Below the pieces are notes generated by a model. It was not told the DNA's origin, searched no databases, and saw only the letters and a program-made list of their open reading frames with translations. Source: Phoronis australis (lineage: Eukaryota; Phoronida; Phoronidae). From it: a stretch of DNA of 30,167 bases. Numbering within the stretch: position 1 is the stretch's first letter; every line of letters starts with the position of its first letter. A program made the position numbers and the translations under genes. Below are positions 1 to 11,500 of this stretch, in pieces. The stretch lies in the NCBI GenBank assembly GCA_002633005.1, contig NMRA01000324.1, positions 242,063 to 272,229 on the forward strand. The letters are read 5' to 3'.

Positions 1-1540
1 AAAGTCACCAAAACTGTTGTTTTTACAAATATAAGTTTACTAAGCTCTTTGGTGATTATTAGGTAACTTCAAACTCAAATTTCTCAAAAATGTGCAACTT
101 TATATGTGGGAACTTTTTAGATTTTGGAAACACTCTAATAAATGAATTAAAAAACACCAAAATAAAATTGCCCCCCTGAAGTACTCACAAAAACCATTTT
201 CTAGAGGCCCTACAAAATCTGGCCCACCGACTACGATGTGAACAACATCCTTTGCTCAGAAAATGTGTGTATACACTCTAGGTTCTAAGATGTTCTGTAG
301 GAAGCACAATTTGCACAGTCTAGTTAGGCAAGAAATAAAAAAACACGGCAAGTCGGTGGCACCGTTCTTTTGCTGGCGCATTATTTGGTCGGTCATTTTT
401 GTATACTAAATGATCTGGGATGCCTAGAGGGGTGGGACATAAAACATTAGTCTTAAAACTCAAACGACACGGTGGTGGCAAGGGAAACAGCAACAGCTTG
501 AAGCAAGAGGAAATATTGAGTTCAGATACCAGGACCAGTAGCGGACGAGGGGAATTGGCTCAAACCCCCAATCGCAAAGGGATCGTGTTTACCGTTCTCT
601 TTTTTAAGTCCACCCACAAATTTTCCTGCTAGAAAGACCTAATGCCCGGCCCCCGCAACTTTCGGGCCGTCTGTGCACATACACTGTGCACATACACTCG
701 CAATTTGCCGAACCAATTCCCCGAAGCAACATGTTGACCAACACTTTCATTAGTTAATGTCTAGGAATACTGAATAGCTTTGACCTCTGCATGTGACTGC
801 TGAGTGTTGGTTTAGTTGTTCGTGTTACTTATGACCATGCATGCGGTGGTTGCATATTTTCCTTGAGAATGGTGAAGTGATTTCCAGCCAGACCTTGCAA
901 TGTAATCACACAGTGCTGACAACGATTGTGCCGAGCTTCTTATTAATACGTGTTATTTGTAAACTTAATAACCATCCGACTAAATACAACAAAGAGAATC
1001 ACAAAAAGTATCATGACAGAGTGATATAGGCCTACATCAGATTGGCATAAAAATCGACAATTAGTAAAGTAATGTGTTGTTTTTATTCATCGTCAACGGA
1101 TCCTGTCAGATCAACCAATACCAAAAGGAATTTTCCAATGCAAGGTGAATCTTGAAAATCCACATTTAGTTTGCGACATTTTGGCTAGGTCACAAACGGC
1201 AGCGTTAAGTTTGTTTTCTTGGCTGATTGAGCGCTGACCGGAGACGCATAGACCCTGATGTCTGATGTGAAAGTAACCAATGTCCACCTCGAAAATTTGT
1301 CCGGCTTGCATGCATTTGAATCGATGAAGCATTCGGGTAATCCACGCGCCCATATGCTGGCATTTAATTACATGCAGCTACTCTCTGCTCAATGCATTTA
1401 ATCAAGAAGAATGGAATTCGGAAGTATATATAGCTTTTGTTGCATTCTTATTCTACATGTACGTTTTAACAAACAATAGTGTAGTTCAGAGGATCTGGAT
1501 CAACTCATAGTTTCAGCTTAATTTACTGTTTAATTGATAC
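1..1540. other. No recognisable gene
   Basis: I see no coding exon, RNA gene or clear transposon in this stretch. The open frames are 60-80 codons with no family signature and no convincing splice sites. The only ordered feature is a 13-bp exact direct duplication at 671-696. Confidence 0.5.
671..696. repeat. 13-bp exact tandem duplication
   Basis: The unit ctgtgcacataca occurs twice back to back. This is typical slippage-scale duplication with no sign of function. Confidence 0.8.
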
Positions 1541-1548
1541 GCCTCTTT

Positions 1549-1800
1549 GTGAAAGTACTCATTAGCGGACAAACAAGGATATACCTGAAATTGTAAAGGC
1601 GCTTATTGGTCGACAAATAAGGATATAACTTCATGAAAACACTCATTATTGGATGGCAGTGAGCTATGTTTATTGATTTTACGCTGCTAATTTTACCTTT
1701 TTAACGAGGCACGTAATCCAATCACTAGAATTAGAATTGACTTTACAATGTAGTCATGATAACTAATGTTGGGTTTAATTTAAAAAGCTAAGTTGAAAAA
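1549..1800 (+). repeat. Dispersed repeat, copy 1 (same family as 20985-21170)
   Basis: This segment has imperfect internal units of the form cattagcggacaaacaagga followed by atataacttcatgaaa. A more unique tail ends in gtttaatttaaaaagctaa. The same order of motifs recurs near 20985-21170 in the same orientation: caaataaggat, acttc.tgaaa, actcatta, then a tail ending tgtttaaaaagccaa. The two copies are clearly related but diverged, so this is an old interspersed repeat. No terminal repeats or coding capacity were seen, so the class is unknown. Confidence 0.6.
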
Positions 1801-1928
1801 AGCGTATTAAAGTAAACCACAATTCAATGTTTTTTAGGACCATATTACTTCACAAATCCTCGGCTTAAATCGTTAAAGGTGCATTTGATTCGCACGTACA
1901 CCATTAACTTTGAAATCTCGACCTTATA

Positions 1929-2782
1929 CAATGGCGGATCTAGGATATCACAAGGGGGGGCAACATTTTGTCCGGCTGTAAGTATTTGCGCAAACTGAAC
2001 CACGATTGTAGATGCGCATAGCACCGAATGGGGGGAGGTCGGGACTCGAACTCACGACCAAGCGAATAGCGCGCGCGTGCGTTACCACTACACCACCACG
2101 ATTTAACTACTAATCTCTTACTAAGAGACCTACGTGTCTATGGTCCACAGCGTTTACGCGCGAAACCTACTTCTTTTTGTAATGGCTATTACACGTTTCA
2201 TATTTTGTGCCATCGATTATTAACAAATTTGTCGTATTAAAAACAGTCTTCAAATGCCAAAAAGACCAAATCCCTTTTTCGTGTTGGCAATAATGACGGG
2301 ATTGCTTTGGAAATCGTCTTAAGATAAGGTTTGGCAAAGAGAGTATTGCGAGTTTCTGAGTAATTCACTAAGGCTTTGATTAAAATTCACATCTTACCAG
2401 CAGCTTCTGTTTTTTCATCGTCACTCAGGCTCCATTTTCTGTAAAAAATGAAGTAAATTTTCTTCATTACACAGTGGAGCAGACGATTGAAACGGAGTCG
2501 TAGTGCGCAGCGCCACTGCCGGTCGCCTGGGATATCGCGGGAGAGCCTATACTTAGCCATAGTTCCGTTACGAATGCGCCGTGTTCCGAATTTGACACTT
2601 GAAATTGGATTTGAGCCCCCCAACACTAAAATTGCACACATTTAAATCTTTTTTCATCCGTATAATTTTAATTACCGGGGTTAATTAATAAACTCAACAT
2701 TTCCCTACGCTCTTACTGTTTTATTTTTTTGCGGCAGCCAAAGGGTGGGCCGGGCCCCCTGGCCCCCCTAAATCCGTCTATG
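1929..2782. mobile_element. Non-autonomous DNA-transposon-like element with imperfect terminal inverted repeats
   Basis: The left end begins caatggcggatctagg at 1929. The reverse complement of the right end begins catagacggatttagg. About 12 of 16 positions match, and each end continues into G-rich sequence (gggggggc on the left; ggggggcc on the right, read inward). The 5-bp word ttata lies immediately outside both ends (1924-1928 and 2783-2787), consistent with a target-site duplication, although it is AT-rich and short. Such a start with a G tract recalls hAT-like invertebrate elements, but the superfamily is not proven. No transposase frame is present. A tRNA-like SINE head lies inside. Confidence 0.45.
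2030..2101 (-). repeat. tRNA-like sequence, probable SINE head
   Basis: On the minus strand an A-box-like tggtgtagtgg (2085-2095) is followed after 32 nt by a B-box-like agttcgagtcc (2042-2052), which is normal tRNA promoter spacing. The four D-stem pairs can form. The T stem, anticodon stem/loop and acceptor stem pair badly, and no normal anticodon loop with T33 is seen. It is therefore more likely the 5' head of a tRNA-derived SINE than a working tRNA gene. Confidence 0.5.
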
Positions 2783-2856
2783 TTATATATCAAAACTTGT
2801 CTAGAAGTTTCCCTGAGTGTGATGACGGATAGCTCCCGCCATGTAACATGAAAGGT

Positions 2857-3072
2857 AATTGAAAGCTCACTTGCCTTGAAACTTCACATGCCACTGAGAA
2901 TTCACATGTCACTGAAAGTTCCTAATTCATTGAAAGATCACATGCCATTGAATGTTCACAATTCATTAAAAGTCCCAATGCCGAATTCACACGTCAGTGA
3001 ATTTTCCTAATTCATTGAAAGTTCACATGCCGTTGAGAGTTCACAGGCCATTGGAATCTCACATTTCGTTGC
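2857..3072. repeat. Minisatellite, ~18-bp period, about 12 units
   Basis: Units resemble cattgaaagttcacatgc, with variants such as cactgagaattcacatgt, cattgaatgttcacaatt and cgttgagagttcacaggc. The 18-bp phase is kept across nearly the whole array, apart from one shortened unit near 2978-2990. Stops occur in the frames I checked, so it is not a coding repeat. Confidence 0.85.
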
Positions 3073-6000
3073 CGTGTAGCTGTTCAATGTTGACTGTTTT
3101 GAGCAACATGGTGTAGTTGAATAGTTTTTGAAAAATTCTCTGCTTTTAGAGGTATTGTGACATGAAGTGACCGAAATGCTTCAATGTGAACCTAAGGAAA
3201 CGACTGGAAAAGGAAGACTGTTTAAGACTAGCATCCGTGTTTTTGAGTGGAACAGAAATTAACCATTTCAGTGTACTTAATGTTCATTTATTATTATACG
3301 AACATTTCCTCTGAAGACATAACTAACCGCTTCTTTCTGAGACAGGCATCCAGTGGTCCGTTGCAGAGAAGTTAAAACATGATCGCAGAATCATTTTAAA
3401 AATTTACTAAAACCATGTTATCTCAGCGTATGTCGTGCATCTAAGGGAATTTTAAGGAATTTTCCAGGTAATACGTGGTTATATTATTTTTCCCAAATTT
3501 TGGTTTGTTTACCGCGTGATTCCAATAAATATCCTCGTTTTCAAATTGAATAAAATTATGGCAGGTAGCAGCTCTCCAACAGAGGGCGCCTGTGAGCTAA
3601 TGGTCTCACGTGACTACGTGAATCCGGGCATTTATGCAGGTAGACTGGACGTTGTTGCACTTGTCCCACCTTGTGAATTTAGAGTCTTCTATTGGCAATG
3701 AATCACTTAATATAAATAACTACACTTTGTAGAAGCGATGATACGATACATACCTAGGTGAGTTTGTGTTCTAGGATACAATATAGGCGACGAACCTGCA
3801 CCTCCCTGAAACGTGGCATTTCATTCAAAAGTATACCAGGTTTTTAACATGGCAGAAAGTAAGAAAGCAGTCTTCAATGTTATTACTGTATTACACAAAA
3901 CACAAAAACGACTCAATAAATAATGTTTTTTGAATCTTACAACAGTTTAAACACACATATAGTTTTGTAAGTGTTGTTTTCAAACCTAACCTATACAAGT
4001 CTTTTATAATACACCACACTCTCCTCTTCATGTGTGAACTATGTTCACAAAGATTGTTTCTCATTTTCACTACTTAAATTCTTTGAAATTCATTTAGGAC
4101 GACAAATTTTTCAACAGACTCCACGAACAAAAATAGTTAGCAAAACATACATGTATACTTAACACCCAAGTTTCTTACACGTCCAATTATGACATTTCCG
4201 ATTAGAATATTATGACACCAATAAAAGAATCAACACGAAAAATTCTGCGTACTGCATGCGTGTACGTTTAGCCCCTGCGTTAATTACAATCAAAGAAAGA
4301 CGTTACACCATTTTTTCCAATACAGATGCTTACTTTCTAAAGGGAGAAGCGAACTTTTAAAATTAAGTCTTCACGTTTCCAACTCTACTGTACGTTCTAT
4401 TGTCAATTGCCACTTAGTATCGAATGGCAAAAACTAAGGTAACGGGAAAACCCGCCACATTTCAAAAGCCAAGGTACAACTTTCTCCTTTCGATCAAATA
4501 ATTTGAATACGGGTTCATACACTCAACTTTGCATATAAGCGCTTGGGCTAACATGTCCACGGATGCAGTAACCAATGCGTCGTTTATCATATTCAATGAT
4601 ATCCAAATGGCCATGTACGCCTTACATCTTACCTGAAGTATATACCAGGTTGTTACAACTAAACAGAATTTGTGTAAACTTTCCCTTTATCCGACAGAAG
4701 AGATTTCCCGCAGAGAAACAGGAAAACTTGGCCATGGTCTCTTTGACAGATTCCATCTACGGCGGTGCCAAAAATGTAGGGAATGAAGAAAGGAGCACCT
4801 CCCACTAAACAGAGATGTAGAAAACGGCAGATATGGCATTGTACGGGACCCCCGATTATTTTGTAGGTGTAGTGCTGAAACGTCCGTTGCGACAACCACA
4901 CGCTTGGGACAGGGCTATGAGAACCAAGATAAGAAAGTCAGAACAAAAGCTGTAGAGCAGTGAAAAACCTAGAGATTATTTGTCAACTACCAGCGCTATC
5001 GTTACCCCTGAGGGGTCTTGGTCGGTCGGCGTATGTTTGTCAAGGAGCCTCCAAATTTAAAAAGGTATAGTATTAATCGTGTGTCCGCCTCCATTCTCTC
5101 AACCTTCAAATTGATTCATATTTTAATGTGCAATTTTATGGAGTCCACATTTTTGAAATTATAGACCGTTTCACATACATGTACCCACCGGCTTTCGGAA
5201 CGGACCAGGTCATGGTTCCGATGATTATCGACTATCTGTTCTTCTAATATTGATCTACTAATTAATAGGGAATCAACTGCTTCTCTTATCTTGACCCATT
5301 GTGTTTGAAAACAACGATAGCACCGCCGTACACGAAATGTAACAAATTAAGAGGATTGTAAATGAGCCATTGGAACCAAGAGGATTAAACACGCCATCAC
5401 AAATTTACTGCTTTAAGGTGTTCGCCCAATTATTTTCAATAGCGGCAACTATTTTCCACCAGGAAAAAGGAAATCAAATACAGCTCTATATCTCTGAATT
5501 AATAAACACACTCCGGCTTAAACTTCCGAATGTAGCTAGAAACAAGGAAAATCCGGACAGCGCACCTACTTGTGCGTCTACTGTCCACGTTTTGCAATCG
5601 CTCTGAAATGACAAAATACATCAACATGCACACGTTCATAATCCTTTGGCATCAGGTCAGGTGATTACCAAACTAATATTGAACGGTGTTTAAATTGAAC
5701 AATGCGAAATATCACTGTATACCTCAAGCGTAAGACGACATTAATGAATTTAAGCAAAAGTCAAGTTTGGTGGTCACGATCCCTGGAAAGCAAATCTTGT
5801 GACATAAGTGTGCAGCCATAAGACATCAACATTCAGCTACACCGATCATGAATGCAGACATCTTCACTAACGTGGGAAGACGACATACATGTAGAAGCTT
5901 CGCAATATAACAATCACATCGATTGGTTTAATTTGACCACTAGAACAGTATCTGTATATTCTCTGTTGAGACAAGGAACACGTTTGAAAGTTTGTGATTG

Positions 6001-6180
6001 GCCAAAGGGGCAGCACACAGTGCCATCTCTTGCTACTTCAGGTTAAAATATGCAAAAATGAACATCAGCCTGCTTTTCCACAAAAATGCTCAAATAAAAG
6101 TGCGTGAGTTTTCAACTTCAACGAAGCTACCCCAGTGACATTGCCACAGAATAAAATAACTGCGGATACAGCCCAAGGCC
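3073..6180. other. No recognisable gene
   Basis: Only short open frames (60-80 codons) without family resemblance occur here. Short motifs are present (a CTCF-like word at 3576-3590 and a tcacgtga palindrome at 3606-3613). I see no exon set, RNA gene or complete transposon. The 3' part lies downstream of the receptor gene. Confidence 0.45.
3576..3590 (+). promoter_or_regulatory. CTCF-core-like word
   Basis: The word ccaacagagggcgcc departs by one position from the CTCF core CCASYAGRKGGCR. The palindromic E-box tcacgtga follows at 3606-3613. Similar gagggcgcc words also occur within invertebrate repeats, so a functional site is not established. Confidence 0.2.
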
Positions 6181-6193
6181 TAATTGCTGCTCA

Positions 6194-6199
6194 TTTATT
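6194..6199 (-). other. Candidate polyadenylation signal of the receptor gene
   Basis: The minus strand reads AATAAA about 80 bases past the receptor stop codon (6281-6283). It is the first perfect hexamer downstream that I see. The cleavage site cannot be fixed from sequence. Confidence 0.5.
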
Positions 6200-6280
6200 G
6201 CCAGTTTGAGGGCATTGCATTACTAAAGTCTCGACTCACAGGTGCAGCTCACCTATTCTGAATCCGAGACTATTGTATTC

Positions 6281-8576
6281 CTACAGTCTTGACTGACAGG
6301 TGCTAACGGTACTCATTTCTTGGTGAGAGCTACCAATAGTGCTCAATTGTGAAGGAGAGGTCGCCAATTTCGACCTCTTCTTTCTGCAACTGAGAGAAGA
6401 AAGAGTATATAGATAAGGATTAAACGCTGCGTTTACGGGAAGAATGACAGCAGCCATCCAGGCAACAAACTCCGGAGAAATATCAACACCTAAAGCCGCC
6501 ATTATCCCAGCGATCACCACGGGCATCCAACAACAGAAATCAGTCATAACCAAAATGCTGACCTTCTTAGCCAGCTTTATCTCTTTGTCATTGGCATTCT
6601 GACCAGAAGCTTCCCTGCTACTTTTGACGCGTATAAATATCGCCAAATAGCTTACGGCAATAAACACAAATGCACCGAAATTGAATGCAACAAATATAGC
6701 TAACTTGAACCATGTAAATTCGCCTGCTGAAGTCAATGTGAATGGTAAACACATTGACGTGGCTCCATAAAAATAATTCCCTTCACCGAAATATCCCAGA
6801 CGTGTTAGCGGAAGTGCTGCCATTGTCGCCCAAATAACAGCAAACGTGATCATAATGATGAGTGCCTGGCGAACCTTCAAAACTGGAACTTTGAAAGTTA
6901 AGATTAACGATATAAATCTATCAATAGTAATGACCAACATTGTCGACACAGACATTTCGCTGGAGAAAAAAGCCAAATACCCAGCTATTTGACAAACCGT
7001 ACTGTTCCGCCACGCTGGGTCGTAAAGAAAATACTGTCCTCGTTGCAAATAATAAGAGTCAGCGCCAGCTATTATCAGCATGTAAACTCCAGTAACAAGA
7101 TCAGAAAATGCTAATATTACAATGAGGACGGAACTAACAGATTTTAAAGACGTTCTAATTCTCCATATCGAGACACCTAGATTACCAAATAACGCAAGTA
7201 ATCCAAACACCCACAATGCAGCTCGCAAAAAGTGATTGGGCATTAAGTCAGAACATGACGAAAATGGATCTTTCTCAGGAGTACAGACAACGTTTTTACC
7301 CCTTTCCACAGCTTCTTGTAATCTGTTTTGTAACAAACAACAGAATCTGAAGCTATCCCCCTCAAGTTTTGTGATATTGATTGTGTCAAATGCTTTCGGA
7401 TGAACATCAAGAAATTTGTTATTATGCCGCATGTCAATAGCGATTCGATTGCGCAAGCCACCGAACCCTTCAGCCGTTATACGGCGAAGGTGGTTGGATG
7501 AAATATTCAAACTTATTAACCGCAAACCTCTGAAAACGGGAAACACAATTTCAGTCAAACGATTACCACAAAGATTTAAATGGAATAAGTTATTTAGATC
7601 ATCAAAAAGATTCTCAGGAATGGTTGTTATCCCGTTAAATGACAAGTCCAGCATATGGAGCATGTAGTGCTTTGAGAATGTGTTGTTAGTAAGCTTAATA
7701 AAGTTGTTAGCAAACACAATGCTCCGCATAAGATTTGAACCGTCAGGTAAAAATTGAAGGTTACTGTTCCTGCAGTCCAACACATATCCGATACAACGAC
7801 ACGAGTGCGGGCATGTTATATTTAGATCGCACAACTTCTCGTCATCTCCTTTGAAACAATCGATTATACCATCACACACTTTCTCTTGGTCAATACACTT
7901 CATTTGTCCCAGACAGCGGTACGATGTTGGGCAAGAGTAGTTGTGACAGCCAAGTTCATCGTAACCTTCCACGCAGTCCCATGTTCCGTCGCATACAGCG
8001 TGGCGAGGAACGCAGTAACTCCCGGGACATTTAAACAACCCTGGGCATTGGAAGCTGTCGCAGTTAAGTAGATGGCTACTGTCACCACAATCTACATCTG
8101 TAGTATTCTTATCGAATACACAAGCGTGGCTTCTTTCAAAACATGCTGGATGATCAAGTTTACATCTGGATTTTGTGGATGAAGTACAGTATGGTGACTT
8201 GAAGTAATTATCATTGTATGGTGACTTGAAGTAATTATCATTGTATGTTTCGTCTTCTTGGAGGTACCCTTCACAATCTACTTTCATGTTTAGCCTCTTG
8301 TGTTTCTCGATACAAACGCCACTGAAGCACTGAAAGCCATTTAAGTAAGAACAATTGTGTCGCCAGTTACACACTGCCTCTGACTCGTCTGATCCATCGG
8401 TGCATTGTTTTTGGAAATCGCATTTTTGATCTTGTGATATACACTGGCCTGATAAGCACCTGAACTTATCTAATGGACATGGAGGATACAGACATTCGGC
8501 TTCATCTGACCCATCTTCGCAATCATCCATGAAGTCGCAGACCACAGATAGGCTAACTCGCTTGGCATTCCGGCAT
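6281..8576 (-). CDS. Receptor exon 2: LDLa modules, LRRs, hinge and seven-helix domain
   Basis: The acceptor is ...CTCTTGTTTAAG|A with first exon base 8576. Joined to the phase-2 donor of exon 1 it gives an uninterrupted frame (EFR|CRNAKRV), placing the junction inside an LDLa module. Modules ending DGSDEAEC, TDGSDESEAVC, EGYDELGC and KGDDEKLC follow; two between them (about residues 961-1058) are degenerate. LRRs show the expected spacing (MLDLSFNGITTIPENLF, LFHLNLCGNRLTEI, LISLNISSNHLRRI). The hinge and all seven helices lie in this same exon, whereas vertebrate relaxin receptors split this region over many exons. A Cys followed by RKKRSK after TM7 may be a palmitoylation site. Stop TAG is at 6283-6281. 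Confidence 0.92.
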
Positions 8577-11500
8577 CTTAAACAAGAGATGTATCTTTAC
8601 TACGTTTTAGCAAGAGTGCTTATTAAGTAAAACTACATTGGTAAATTTTTTTCAGATTGAATTATTTCAATCTAAGGAATAAATGTTTTGCAACAAAATA
8701 TAACTCTGTATAGCAGACCTGGGCTACATAAAGCCTGTGAAACCACTTTCATGACCCTTTTAAAGTTTGGTTATTCCTCAAATTGAAAATGGACAAGAAA
8801 ATATTCAAAATCCAATAAAATTAGACCTCCGTAAGGTGCGATACACCAAATGGTATTTTAAAAGGTTGCATTAAGTTCCAAGAAACTCAACTCTTACTGT
8901 TTCGAATATAATAAAAATTTAGGTTATTTAAAACAATATTTAGTGACCTCAACTTTATTTGAGTTTAAATACAATCTAGGTTATGTCAACAAGTGAAACT
9001 ATACGTTTTCTCAAATTAGAAAGATCATGGATTTTGAAAATGCGTTTGTTATCAGTTTGTCATTACCATGTTCACAACTACATTTTTTAATGTAAACTTT
9101 TAAAGACTTTTGTGTAAGATTATTTTGGTTATTTGCTTAGTTTGAATGAGTTTTAAACTAAATCACTTTGGAAAAAGAAATTATGCAGGTGAAAAACAGT
9201 ATTCTTAAAAGTAGTTGTCAAATAATAAAAGTATACGACATACTGAGAAACCATAACGAAGTTTTGAAATCGATAGATGGAAAGTTTAATTAAAGTTGCT
9301 AGGGACATTTCCGAGAATTCGTATTCCTAAGTTCAAACAAACTTGTTCGATGGGAGCCGAATAACATCGACAAACGCTACGACCCTTGTAGGCATCTGTG
9401 TGCAAAGACAAAAACGTCCAAACAAGCAAGTTTATTGTGCCAATTTACTAATTACAACTTGACATCAGTTTCTGGTACTTCAAACATTGCCACACACAGT
9501 TTCAAAAGTTTCTCACACAATTGGATGTCAAATTAAACCTCCCCAGAGTCAAACGATGATAATTTTCAAATTTCCTCACGTTTGTATGCTAATGTAATAC
9601 AAAACTAAAAATTGGTTTTAAGTATACACACTGTTTTCGCAGAGAAAATTTGCCAGAGGGGTCAATAAATTTAGATAAAACAAGAATATGAAAATTAGAA
9701 GCCGTGTGCCACATTTTATTATTCATGATTAAAATTACATTTTTGTTTTTGATATTTAATTATTGTATTTATGCGCTATTTAAAAGGGGTTTGGAAACAG
9801 AATATCCATGTTAACATGTTGCGAAAACTTTAAAGTGATGACGTTTTTGGTTGTCACACGAACGATTCAATGAGACAAGTACCGCAACAATCCTTTGCTA
9901 AATGTATGACTACATAACGATCATTTTGTCACCACATTTGTCCACGCTATTGCCTGCATAGATAAACTGTAATAAAGTACATATGGAACTACACGTTAGA
10001 AGCCAGTTTCACTTCTCATCAGAACTTTGAGAAAAGTAATTGCCATTTGACATAATGTAGAGGTATTAGCAACAAAATGTATCGCAACCACCTTAAGAAA
10101 AGAATGTTTCTTTTAAAAAATATTTTGCTGTAACGTATTACGAGAGTTTGTGATTAAGTTTAGACCTAGAAAGTCAAGTTTCAACAACGTCATTTTAATG
10201 CACTGCACACCGAGTGTAATGTTTATTGATACTCTTCGCTTCATTAGTTCAACAGACAACATTTCACACAACCTCACCGATTGTATAAACAATACAAACC
10301 GATCTGCGCACAGTAGCAGCTTTCCTTGAGCCTGCACTTGATTGATTTTGTCGATTCCGTCGGGTCAACCGACTAAAGACTCCGGCTTACAGTCAGATGT
10401 CCCTATTTATGTTCAACGAACTCCGGGCTCAGTTTTTAGTTACATTATTAGAAAATGTAATTAATTGAAAATGAGCTTATAATTATGATGAAATTATAGA
10501 AAAAAAACATTGCATCTGTGAGTCCATATAGACAAAAATTTTCAAAATTGGACACTTACCAATCGTCTGCTACTTCTGAACTTCAAATTGGCATTAGCTG
10601 CGTATAAAAAATCGGTAACTAACCGAACATGAGCTGTGTATTGGTTACGTTCAGAAGAACAAAATTTTGCGCATGCACAATTCAGTTTTTAATGTGGCAT
10701 GCGCGCAGTGCAGGACATTTGCATCTAAGGCATGAACGGAGTTCACTGTAAAGGGCAATACCGTTAAATATTGTAAGCATATCTGTCGTGGGTAAAATAA
10801 TTATAGATTCTCGATGACTACATAGTTCAATGTACTGCAGACTAAACAGATATCTTAGCTGGTTTCCCTGACGGAGCTTGAACATTTTTAGCTCTGTTTA
10901 AGTCTCAGTATACCGACTACGCAAGAACCAGCAAAGTTGTCATGAAGTGATTATTACCTGAATTCCTGGCTAACGTATTGACTGCATCTTGTCTCATCAC
11001 TTGCGTCTTTACAGTGGTCTACACCGTCACACAATGCCACCTCCGAGATACACGTGCCATCACTGCAAGTCCATTGAGAGTTTGAGCAGCTTCTAGTCGA
11101 GTCGCTTGAACTGATTTGACACAACACACTTAACGGCACCGGAAATTGATTTGAAAAATCTTCGTCGCAGTCAACATCAACAATTTCCCAAGCAAACTCC
11201 GGATTTTCAAATATACTACTGTCAATTTTTGGAGATTGCAGTAGTCTGCATGTTGATGCTTTTAAGATCCAAACTGGGCCATAATCAGGATGAAATCTAA
11301 AAGCTGACATTAATATAGTTGAAGCCATTGTATTTGGCGAGGACACCGCGCCTCCGATGTTTGAGCACATGGTGGTGGCTATAGAATATGGCAAAGGAGA
11401 ATCTCTATTTCTGAGACTAGTTTCTAGTCGGAAACAACTGTCATTAAAATAGGTCCACGACTCGCGGCATTTCTTACTGGTACCTAGAAAACCCCATGTT

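Noticed and set aside
1111-1353. 80-codon minus-strand frame as a small gene
   Set aside because: No family resemblance, no splice partners and no promoter or polyadenylation context.
2030-2101. Functional tRNA gene
   Set aside because: Anticodon, T and acceptor stems do not pair properly; only the promoter boxes and D arm fit.
5000-5013. Small palindrome acccctgaggggt as a regulatory site
   Set aside because: Short GC palindromes of this size occur by chance in 30 kb, and no gene or motif context supports it.
7243-8274. Several 60-83-codon frames on both strands within the receptor exon
   Set aside because: They overlap the long, motif-rich receptor frame in other phases and carry no family signal.
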